Shown here in pieces: positions 23,701 to 33,872 of a stretch of DNA of 64,000 nt. Positions within the stretch are counted from its first letter, which is position 1. Every line of letters starts with the position of its first letter. The stretch lies in contig CAJNOP010000362.1 in NCBI GenBank assembly GCA_905250075.1, positions 124,001-188,000 of the forward strand, read 5' to 3'. The position numbers and the translations under genes are program-made. Below the pieces are notes generated by a model. The model ran no database searches and was not told where the DNA came from. It worked only from the letters and a program-made list of their open reading frames with translations. This DNA is from Rotaria sp. Silwood1. Lineage: Eukaryota; Rotifera; Eurotatoria; Philodinida; Philodinidae.

Positions 23701-26700
23701 TCAGCTTGAGTATCTTGCAAACTTTTGTTCCGAAGAATTGCATAATATTGAAAGAGAATTTCCAAATGATTATATAAAATTACATGTTCGACAAAATCAA
23801 TTTTATGCACCAGAATATTTAAAAAATGAAATTCAAAATTCTATAATAAATTTATTATCTAATTTACAAATGATTACTTTCAAAAGTAAAGAATTATATT
23901 ATGATATCGCTGATAAATTATGTTCAAATATAAAAAATATTGCTCAACAAAACCGTTGTTATTGTGAATTAAAACTTAAAAAAAAATTAAAATCCTATCA
24001 AATTCCGAAATCTAATCAAAATACATCGATTATTTCGAAATCATTTATTGAACAATCAAATTTATTTTGTTCATCACCATTTGTTTATTGTCAAACAAAA
24101 TTAACTAATGGAACAATTGAAGTTCTTATGGGTGATATCGCTTTACAAAAAGTTAGTTTTCAATTTATTGAGATTCTAATATTCATCATAATTCTAGGTC
24201 GATATTATTATTATTCCGTCAACATCATTTGGATTAAAAGAAAGTTTAATCGAACGCGCTGGTGAAATCATTGAACAACAACCATCAAGTCAAGAAGAAA
24301 ATGAAACAAGTTCAATCTCATTTATTACTGAAACAACAAGTGGAAAATTAAATTGTAAAAAAATTCTATTTATAAATTGGTCATTACCAACAATGATAAC
24401 AAATGATGATCATTTAAGTGATTCGATTCGTTTATTTATTTCGAAATCGATTCAGTATGTTATCATGGATAGTCAACAAGCAAATTTAAAAATTCAATCT
24501 ATTGCATTTGCAGTTCCTGATTCATGTAAACAGGAACAAATATTAGCAGAAGAAATGATTGAAGAAACAATGAATCAAATTAATATGACAAAATCTATAT
24601 CATTAAAAGTATCATTTGTTTTATTACCAGATCAACAAACATTACATCAACAATTTTTAAATGTTATTCAAACAATACAAACAATAAAAGATAGTTTTGG
24701 AATTTTCTATTGCTCAGCATCAAGTAAGATTTCACTAAATCGTTATATAGATTATAAAAAAAGAAAGTTATAAGTTCTATATAAGTCATTTTAACTTTGA
24801 TTTATCATTGGAATTATGATTTTAGAAAGGTTTTATAAAGTGAATCTATTAGATTTACATTTTTTTTTTCGCTGAATATACTATGAGTATTATTCTTAGC
24901 TTAAAACTTAGTTCTTATATTATCAGCAATAAACACAATTGAACGAGTTACAACAAAGATTCAGGAGTTGTGGAGCTGCGATAAAGCTTTTCGATGGTGG
25001 CTAGATACCATGAGATTTGACATCTTCACTTACTTCCTAACGAGACCGTCTTCTTTCTTAAAAATACAGCGAAATCTATGAAAGAGAGCGCTTATGATTT
25101 TGATTTTTCAAAGACGCTAAATATATTTATGTTAAATTTACTTAATTTGATTTTATGCAAATGAAATAATAATTGTGACATTTGAGCAGAACGAGGAATA
25201 CAGAATTTTATTTTAACTATACATAAAGTTTAACACTACGTTCGTAATGCTGAGCCCTGCAAAATACCGTTTCCTTTAAAGCAAAATCGTTTAACTTGAA
25301 TGCTTGAAAGATTTGCAAAGACATAGTCATTAGGGCTCGAAATGGGCCACTATTTTCTGGCCCGGTCCGGCCCAAAGCGGTCCATCAAATTTGCTGCCCA
25401 TCAGACCCAACTTGTCGTTGTTTCGGCCCGGCCCGGCCTGGCCCATCAAATTTGTCGGCCCGCCCGGCCCAGCCCAACCTAGGCCCAACAAAATTGTTTT
25501 TAGAAAATATTTTTTGCAGAACTGAATATTATAATAAACGTCGTATTTCAAAAGAAATTTCCGTAGAGTACATCAATAATTTATTGATGAATTTAATGAC
25601 ATTGGATCATTAATGTAATAACAAAAGAAGATATTAACGAGTATCACAAAAAACTACTAGATGTAGAACAAATGAAAAAAAAACACATTGCACATGAAAA
25701 AAAATCAACATTTATCTGAGAAAAGATTAGGGGTATTCATTAATGCTTTACATATTCCACGAATAAATGAAGTTTATCCAAGAAAAAACAACGAATAGAA
25801 AGAAGTTTTTGTTGATTACGTGTGAAAGAAACCGCAAGAAAACAAATAACAGATTACATAAACAAAAAGGTTATTAGTTTGCTGTACTATCCAATGATAC
25901 TTTCATAGACATTTCCATGATATATATTTTGTAATAATTTCTGAACCTGATGACATTTATAAAATTTAATAAAAAAAATCTTGTCGTGTCGGGCCGCCCG
26001 ACAATCTCTTCGGCCTGCTTGACTTGTTGGTCTTTCTCGATCGGCCCGCCAGACCCAACAAAAAGAATTCGTTGGCTCGGACCCGGCCATGTTGGGCCGG
26101 TCTGGGTCAGGCCGAGCCGCTGGGCCAGGTGGACAGTTTCGAGCCCTGATAGTCATATATCAATGCGTTTTTCTGATAAGGCTGAGTAATTTGTTAACTA
26201 TTATGTAGATCTCTGATTTATAATAGAAAAAGGATGGTTTTTTTGCAATAGGCAGTCAAACACAAAAACAGATAATATCTGCACTAATGTATTATGAAGC
26301 TGTAAAATTTTCTGTTTCTGCTTGTTTTGAGAAGTAACATTTTTCTACAAGATTTTTATGGAACTCTTCAAGTCTTATACTAATTATCTGTCACTTGTAT
26401 TAATTGAATGTGCATTCAAATTGAGTATATATTTTGCCATATTGACCGTTAACTTATTTATATGTTATCATTGATGCAATAGATAAATTCAGGTGAAGTA
26501 TTCTATGTTTAGTTTTCGGCTACATTTGCAGGGATAAATTTAAATAAAGGAATTTAGCAATATTTCGGAACAGTCGTAGAAGTTCGCATTTTATTGAATT
26601 TCAGGATATTTGTCCTTGGTTTAGGCCTTTCTGGTTCTCAAAGAGGGTACAACCAATACACTTGAAGTTTTTATCACATATAGAGCACCTGAAATAAGGA

Positions 26701-29700
26701 GATCTGCGTTCGAAGAAGAAAATTGAAAATAAAGTATGAAAGCAATATTTAAAGGTTCAGGTTCAAGACCAAGGCATTCAAGTATCTGTGGTCGAAACTT
26801 CAGCCAGATCAGGCACCATTACACATGACTCGTAAGCGATCCCGATGTGATTCTACAGAAAACTTTGGTTATATCTTCTTCGAAAATTAGAAATAGCAAG
26901 AAAAGAGAGACAGTACTTTTAAACAAGTCTTGATCATTTGTATTTTTAATTGAATTTTTTTCAATATACTTTCAAAAAAATCAACAATAAGTTTATTATT
27001 TATACAAATATTTTCTCAATTTATTATCTGTTTCTTTTTAGCTATTACAATTACACTTACATCATTAAATACTGAATATTTAACAAAATGTGAAAAACAA
27101 ATAAATAATTATTTAAATAGATCTATATTTAAAATGACTTTAAATGGATTTGAAAATTGGAATCAATACATGATCAATGCTTTTTATAAATATTCTAAAG
27201 ATAGATATGTTTTACCTAAATTAGATAATAAACAACAAATTATATTATATGGTCCTATAAATAATATTTATGAAGTTATTCAAAAATATCAATTAATAAA
27301 TAAATTAATTCAAGATAAAACAAATTTATTATCACTTTTTACAAAAAATACATCATTAAATAATTTCAATATAATGTTAAGTTATTCACCAAATGATACA
27401 ATTATATCACATCGTTTAGCTAATCGTCTTATTGATGAAGGCTTTACTATATGGATAAATTCAAATCAATCAATAGAATTCAATCAAATATTAAAAGAAA
27501 TAAATAAATCTGATTGTATTATTCTTTGTATAAGTGAAAATTATTTTGAAAATGAATTATGTGAAAAAGAAGCAAAATATGCTAATGAAATAGGAAAATC
27601 TATGATTCCAGTAAAAGTTCAAAATTATGAACCAATTGAATGGTTATATAAATTAATTGAAAAAGAATCATATTTTCAATTATTTGGATCTGAAAATCAT
27701 TTTAATTTAGAATATGATAAATTATTATTAAAAATTGTAAGTTTATCAGAATATAACTACAACAACCAAAAAAAAAACAGAACTCAATTTAATTTTGAGA
27801 AAGTAAATAACCATGGCTAAAGTTGAAAGAAAAATAATGTCGGGCACAGAATTTCTCACTGAAATTGAATCAAAAGGAGGCATCGTAACTAAAATCTCGA
27901 TGATTTAATTAGAGATTTTAGTCGATTTAAATAACTCGTCGACTCGTAATTTATATAAAGAAACGTTCACATCAGACCTTAATAACGCCTGTTTTTACTA
28001 GATTTTGATATTTTCCGATCGTTAGAGTTCAATGAAAAGTAAGTCGTGACATTATTATGAATGTTCTTTGAAAATGCTTAATGGGATTAGAGTATTGAAT
28101 GTTTCGCGGTAAGTAGAGATTCAAATTGATGTGTCGACCAGTGACTCTAGCTTTATCCTAACTTTCCTCTTCGTTGTTGGCGATGATACCTTAAATTTTT
28201 CGATCAGTTTTTTATTTATTTCGAGAAATCTTGAAATGGAAAAGAGAGAAAACCATGATGAAAAATTTACTGACAAGAAACGAAACGATAATATCTCCTA
28301 GAACAGTTTTGGAGCGTCGAAAATATTTTAAAAAATCAAAGATCTATTTTTCATGTCTTGGTGGTGACACCTGAAATCTTCAGCAATTGTTTTGAGTAAT
28401 GGTAATCGCTTGGTCAGTCAGCTTTGACCTATATTGATAAGTACATATCAGAGATAAAGAATCAAAACGTAAATGTTATGATTGACATATTTCATTCATT
28501 TTGTAAGTGAGGCACTATAGAATTCCTAAGTGAAATTCTTTAAAAACACCGCTACAAACTTACTTTACGTTGAAATTTTGCGAAAACTTTCTATCAGCGT
28601 TCGGATTTGCTTGACATTCCTCTTTCTTCTGTTTGATACTTCTTCTTGCTTTTCACCTGACGTCCTTTATCGATGATCCTATATGAAGTTTCTAAGCGAT
28701 ATGATGAATAACGTACCATTTAATCAATCATAATTTTATATCAATCTTTACTCTATTTTTCATTTTAGTTACAATGTATAAGATACAATCATGTATCTTC
28801 ATTTGAACAAACATCCAATCGATCAAATGAATTGCAACATAATGATCTCATTGAATCTTTTGAAGATAATAACACATTATTATATTTTCTACTAACACCA
28901 GAACAAAAAAAATTAAAATATGAAAAGAATATAAAAAAATTAATAAAATTAGAAAAAGGAAAAATAACTGAAGATGATAAGAAAATTCTTATTGAAAAAG
29001 TACAAGATATTATGCATGACAAAGAAAAACAATGTCAAACATATCTCTCTCAATGTAGATGGAACTGGCATATGAATCCGTTGAGCATGTTCTGGCGTAT
29101 GTATTCATTTATTCGAAAATGTTTTTCTTATCTTTTTATTTTAAATAGGTTTCACAAATCCATCTAGTCCTGCTCATCAACAAAAACTGAACGAAATTAC
29201 ACAATGTATATGGTTTGACATTGGAATACTATCTTATCAACAATGGTTGAATAAAATAGAAAATTTAAATACAATATTAAATATTCCACCATTTACATTC
29301 ACTGGTGATATTAATAATGCCATATTTCCTATGTTCAATGAAGCTTTGAAAAATTCATATCTTTTATATTCTTTGGGACAACATTATTCTTTACCAAATG
29401 AATTAGATTATCTTTCAGACAAGAAAAATATTCGTTCTATGAGTCGTTCGTCAACATCAGAAAAATTAATTATATTAAAACAACAAGACAGTACTAGTGA
29501 AAAATCAAATAATGATGAAAACGATTCTCAAACAACATCAGATCAAACAAAAAGTTCAATCATTTCTCCCTCTAAAAGTAAAAACATAATAAATAAAAAT
29601 AGAAAACAAAGAAATATCAAGAAAAACTATAATGAACAAAAAATTATTATTCCTGATGAACCTCTTATAAAAACTTCTTTAAGAGAAGATCGAAATCTCG

Positions 29701-30014
29701 AATTCAAATTAAAATTTGCCAAACAAATGCAGAAAAATGAATATGAATTTCAAAAGTTTTGTAAAGAATATCAACATTCATTATATTTATCATCGAAAAA
29801 AAGCATTCGTAACTATCCAACAGTCATGTTTGGTCCATCTCCATTTTCAAACATAACAATCGAACCACTTAAAACAGTACAAAGACATAATAAAATTGAA
29901 TTACCATTAAAATTTCCTTGGAATGGAGTTTTCGATACAAAACCTTCATCAATAGCATGGAAAGATCCATCAATATTCTTCTTCTTCGAAGCAACATCAT
30001 CACAAAAAAACTAA
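20776..30014 (+). CDS. Gene B: SAM - KH-like - macro - KH-like - TIR - conserved C-terminal domain, nine exons
   Basis: The model is join(20776..20854,20912..21095,21154..21193,22327..23181,23705..24151,24198..24723,27042..27736,28769..29096,29149..30014), 1339 aa, with GT..AG introns and fitting phases. Residues 1-90 are SAM (MANWTIKNVAEWL, KIDGNALIKLKDDDI). About 102-515 hold KH-like repeats. About 520-710 form a macro domain: TIEVLMGDIALQ joins VDIIIIPSTSFGLKESLI, with IQSIAFAVPD and LKVSFVLL further on. This is the ADP-ribose-binding fold of PARP9/PARP14-type proteins. About 711-815 is a KH-like unit. About 819-930 is a TIR domain (FNIMLSYSPND) with Glu887 in CEKEAKYA at the NADase catalytic position. 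Then come a helical charged linker and a C-terminal region with PPFTFTGDINNAIF. Exon 22327..23181 corresponds to two exons in gene A. I infer a cytosolic sensor or effector that binds ADP-ribose and may consume NAD+. Confidence 0.85.
21316..21357 (+). other. Possible alternative terminal exon of gene B
   Basis: Inside the third intron of gene B a clear acceptor (TTATTACAG) is followed by 13 codons in the phase left by exon 21154..21193 and then TAA. Used instead of the next exon, it would give a protein of about 114 residues that is little more than the SAM domain. Short frames after an AG arise by chance, so this is only a candidate. Confidence 0.25.
25331..26148. mobile_element. hAT-type MITE in gene B intron, 8-bp target duplication
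   Basis: The 818-bp element is bounded by the exact 8-bp duplication ATAGTCAT (25323-25330 and 26149-26156). The termini read TAGGGCTCGAAA and, inverted, CAGGGCTCGAAA, and subterminal CCAC matches too. Both ends carry arrays of GGCCCGGCC-like words at about 25345-25490 and 25985-26130, inverted relative to each other. The middle (about 25500-25980) is AT-rich and non-coding. Target length and termini fit the hAT superfamily. The open frames over the GC-rich arms are repeat artefacts. It lies in the 2.3-kb intron 24724-27041 of gene B. Confidence 0.88.
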
Positions 30015-30781
30015 ATATAACAATTTCATTTTTATATCTTTATTATGATCAATTAAAAGAAATATCATTACAATATTATTATAGTGTATTCAGTAATATG
30101 AGTATATGACGCACACAAAAAGTTTTTTCACCCCAATTTCTTCTAAATCCTATCAATCCAGCGCAACTATTCTAACAAAATGCCTAGACATATTTAGGAT
30201 TATGCGAAAAATATCAGGTTTTGAAGTTTCGATTTTCGTTGTATTTTGGATTACATGACTATACTCGATGAATGCCGTTGTTAACTCATTATTTGATATA
30301 GCCAAATTTTAACAAAGTTTTAGTACAGATTTTCTATGAGATAATAAGAGCAAAAAAATTAATGAGGCTTACAGGTAATCACCGATCTACAGACACATCA
30401 GTGGGTCTTAAGTTCGTATCGACCTCAGTTCTATATATACGGTCTGAGTCTTTACCATGAAAATGTACGATCATGAAAAGCCTGGAATATCATATAATTT
30501 TTTGGTAGAATGTCAAATGAGATCACATTCAAATCTAATATATTCTCACGTCCGAACCTATCTAACTTCGTTGCCTTTACCAAACTCAAATATTAACTAG
30601 ATGGAATCGAATTCAACATTTCTAATGCGAATTCTAATTGTAACTTTTGAAATGCCTCTTGTATATATGATGTATAAAACATCCATAAATTAAAATTTTT
30701 TATTACTCTTGCAATTAAATTATGTTGTAAGAAAATCGATTAAGAATGAAAACCAAAAAAATAAAAAAAAATAAATATTTA
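30015..30781. other. Intergenic spacer between converging genes
   Basis: About 0.77 kb lies between the stop of gene B and the stop of the FG-GAP gene. It should contain two 3' ends facing each other. A segment near 30380-30450 is less AT-rich and faintly tRNA-like but does not fold as a tRNA on inspection. Nothing else was recognised. Confidence 0.45.
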
Positions 30782-32098
30782 TCATTTGTCAACTAATCGA
30801 TAGATATAGACAATGCCTTCATTATAAGCAGGTACAAACATTTCCGGATGTCCATCATTATCAACATCTTCAACACTAACTTGACCAATTGTTGATTTGT
30901 CAGATTGATGAATTATCTTTACGGAATATTCCCAATTTAATGGATCATTATCATGAATTGCTTCTAGTAAATACACACAACCATCGTCATCACCGGATAA
31001 TATTAAAATAGGTTTCTTTCGTACAGTAAGAGAATAAAATTGAACTGTCATGGCTTGTCCTGGTGCTCCTCGACCTTTGGCTTGAACAAGTGGTTTAAAA
31101 TCACTAGCAAGAACATGTTTTGTAAAATTTCCTTTTCGTATGTCACCTGATCGTGGAAGTTCATAAGCAATTAATGAACCATTATGTGCATCATTAACAG
31201 TAACAAGTAGATCCGGTTTATAATCACCATTAAGATCTAGGGTTAATTGTATGTATGCATATGGAAGTGGTTCATAGTCAATATGACGTACATGTAATTT
31301 AGTAGTATCATTCCACAATGGATCTAAATCGGACCAGAACATTTGAAGTTTACGATCAAAAAATGAATTAGCAAAAAGAACCTAGAATAATGAAATTAAA
31401 CATAAGAATTATTAAATTTTTATTGATATTAATAGTATATATACTTGTAATGAATCAATTCTAGCAAATTGGACTTGAATATCTGGTCCACCTTTTGATA
31501 ATAAATACTCAAGTTTCCAAGGACCAGTTATTGTTTGATTTCCTGGATTTTTCAGCCAAACTAATTGAGTTATTGGTTTACCGATAAGTGGAATATGTGC
31601 ACGTGCAGTTACGATATCAATACGACCATCTCCATCCATATCTTTGAATTCAGCATCATGATAAAACCAATTTGTTCCATCATTTGGTACTAATGGTATA
31701 ATATCTGTATCCGAAATAAAATACAGATTTCCATTACTTTTTCCAGGAACAAGAAAACCACTTGGAACAATCATTGAATATTCAACTAATTGATCTGCTG
31801 CTACAATACCATTAGGCCATATTATTTGATCGGTTATAAGTGTTGGTGTAATTTGTGTTGTTAATTGTTGTCCTATATTAGGTACATTATAAACATAATC
31901 GGTAGTTTCTGGAAGTGGATTGAAACAAGAGATAACTAAACCCCATGATGTGAAATTTAATGTCCATGTACGAAGAAGTGTTGAAAAACCCGCATGAGGT
32001 AATTCAAATTTATTTATAAGAACTGCTGTGATTTCACCTTTTGTTAATAACGGATAAGCAAAGATACTTACAACAAGAATAAACGGGTAAAATTGCAT
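30782..32098 (-). CDS. Secreted FG-GAP/VCBS-repeat protein, two exons
   Basis: The model is complement(join(30782..31381,31445..32098)), 417 aa, with an intron of 63 bp (GTATAT..CTAG) in phase 0. Residues 1-21 (MQFYPFILVVSIFAYPLL) form a signal peptide. The mature protein has beta-propeller type repeats with Ca2+-binding loops: DMDGDGRIDIV, DLNGDYKPDLLV and DVDNDGHPEMFV. These are the DxDxD(G) loops of FG-GAP/VCBS domains, so it is probably extracellular. No enzymatic motif is visible; similar proteins are common in fungi and bacteria and less so in animals, so an acquired origin is plausible but not shown. The short intron indicates full adaptation to the host. The next gene upstream on the same strand is the multicopper oxidase. 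Confidence 0.8.
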
Positions 32099-32704
32099 CG
32101 TCTAAGAAATGATAAAATAACCAAATGCAAATGTGTTATCTATATCATATACGTTTTTATTATCAGGGTGATATGTGTTGTAAAAGAAAACAATTCTCTG
32201 CAGTGTCTTACACCATTATGTAATATATTTGCTTTTACATATTATATTATATAATATAATACTATGTAACTAATTGTATGATAACTTTAACATGCAAATT
32301 TTTAAATTGTCGATATTAAATTAACTTTCTGTTCATTATCGATGAAATTAGAATTTTTGTCTAAGATAAATAAAATAAAAAAATTTAGCGTAGTGCAATC
32401 GAGTATTTTTATAGAATAGATTTGGAATATGACTTGTTGCTAATTTAAAAATAGATTGATTTGATATTTTTTTTTGTCATTGTAAAATAATTGCGTCAGG
32501 TATCACTTACTGTAAGTCATATGGTAAAACATATATATTTCAATAAAATATACTGATTAAAGTTATTCTGTGAGATGCAAATTCAAACTAAACGTATTCG
32601 TATCTAGTATACTACGAGTTGTTTTTCGATTCATTCGTTAGATATGATTATATGTAGTTTGTATTTGATATTTTTGTGAGTTCCTAATTTTTTTCAATAA
32701 AAAA
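32099..32704. other. AT-rich spacer ending at assembly gap
   Basis: About 0.6 kb lies between the FG-GAP start codon and the N run. No coding continuation of the multicopper oxidase is visible on the minus strand here. Confidence 0.5.
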
Positions 32705-32804
32705 NNNNNNNNNNNNNNNNNNNNNNNNNNNNNNNNNNNNNNNNNNNNNNNNNNNNNNNNNNNNNNNNNNNNNNNNNNNNNNNNNNNNNNNNNNNNNNNN
32801 NNNN
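32705..32804. other. Assembly gap of 100 N
   Basis: Exactly 100 unknown bases are present, the usual placeholder for a gap of unknown length. It interrupts the multicopper oxidase gene within an exon. Confidence 0.97.
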
Positions 32805-33872
32805 AAGTAATGTTCGATATCGTTCACTATAGGAAAATAAGTATAATTCAGTTTCATTAGATAATATTGGAAGATTAAGTGATGATATATTCGAAGGAAT
32901 TGAAGATTGTAAACCATATCTTAAGATACCAATGCAACTAGTAAAAAAAAGTAAATTGTTTTATAGATTAAAAATGAACGGTTGTAAAAAAAAAAAAGAA
33001 AAGAATAGTATGAACCTAGAATTGGCTGCTGCTACTCGCCATCGAATTGATGCTTGCATAGCAAAAACACCAGTATATTGATTTTTTGTTTCAATCATTA
33101 CTGCATATCGTTGTCCAGAAGCAATTTCAATCGATGTCATATTAGGTTTTGGTACTATGAGCTTGCCATCTACTTCAACAACAGTCATGGTATGTTCAGC
33201 TATACCAAACACAATCGTAGATAAACTTGTTGCACCAATTAATCGTAATAAATAGAATGCATTTGGTTCTACAGTCAATACGTAATTTCGTTGACCATTC
33301 ATAAACACATTTGATGGTTCTCCTTCCCATTTAAATGGTGATTGAAGTAAGCCTGCTTCTTGTGCAAGACGATCAACACCTTCCCAATGATCAGAAAACA
33401 TTATTGGACCTGATGGTATTTCTACTGCTTCCCATGGTCTTTGTGGATCATCAATAATTACTGCACCAAATGCTGTAACAGCTTGTAATCCTACATGTGA
33501 ATGATATATATGAGTACCAGCTGGATATGCATAAAAAGCATATGTAAATGTTTGTCCATGTGAAATTGGCATTTGTGTTACGAATCCTACGCCATCCATT
33601 TGTGATGTTTGTTTTTGAAGAATACCATGAAAATGAATAGTAACGTCTTCCATTGATTGAAGAGCATTATGAATATGAACAATTATTATATCGCCAACAT
33701 TAACTCTAATTGTTGGTCCTGGATATTGATTATTAATTAATATAACAGATGTTGTATTGCCAGCATAGGTAGTTGTAAAATTGTATTCATGACGATTAAT
33801 AATTCCACTTACTGCATCAGTCAAAGGAAACAATGTTACCAGAAGAAAGAAAAGAAAACAAGACATCGCCAT
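32805..33872 (-). CDS. Multicopper oxidase (laccase-like), N-terminal part, interrupted by gap
   Basis: Exon 1 is 33016..33872. After a GT..AG intron, exon 2 is 32805..32937 in phase 2 and runs into the N gap, giving 330 visible residues. Residues 1-20 are a signal peptide (MAMSCFLFFLLVTLFPL). The first cupredoxin domain has copper-ligand motifs IHFHGIL (about residue 78) and GTHIYHSHVGLQ (about residue 118), plus MDGVGFVTQMPI typical of laccase and ascorbate-oxidase relatives. The second domain follows. The C-terminal cupredoxin domain with the HPxHxHG and HCHxxxH ligands should lie beyond the exon break and is not seen; such enzymes are usually 500-600 aa. Predicted role: oxidation of phenols or metals with O2 reduction outside the cell. 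The gap, not decay, most likely explains the missing part. Confidence 0.87.

Noticed and set aside
25887-26189. Open frames on both strands rich in Gly, Pro and Arg
   Set aside because: They arise from the GGCCCG-type words in the right arm of the hAT MITE.
30381-30450. tRNA-like or SINE-like segment with AAGTTCGTATCGACC
   Set aside because: It recalls a B box, but no acceptor, D or anticodon stem can be drawn.
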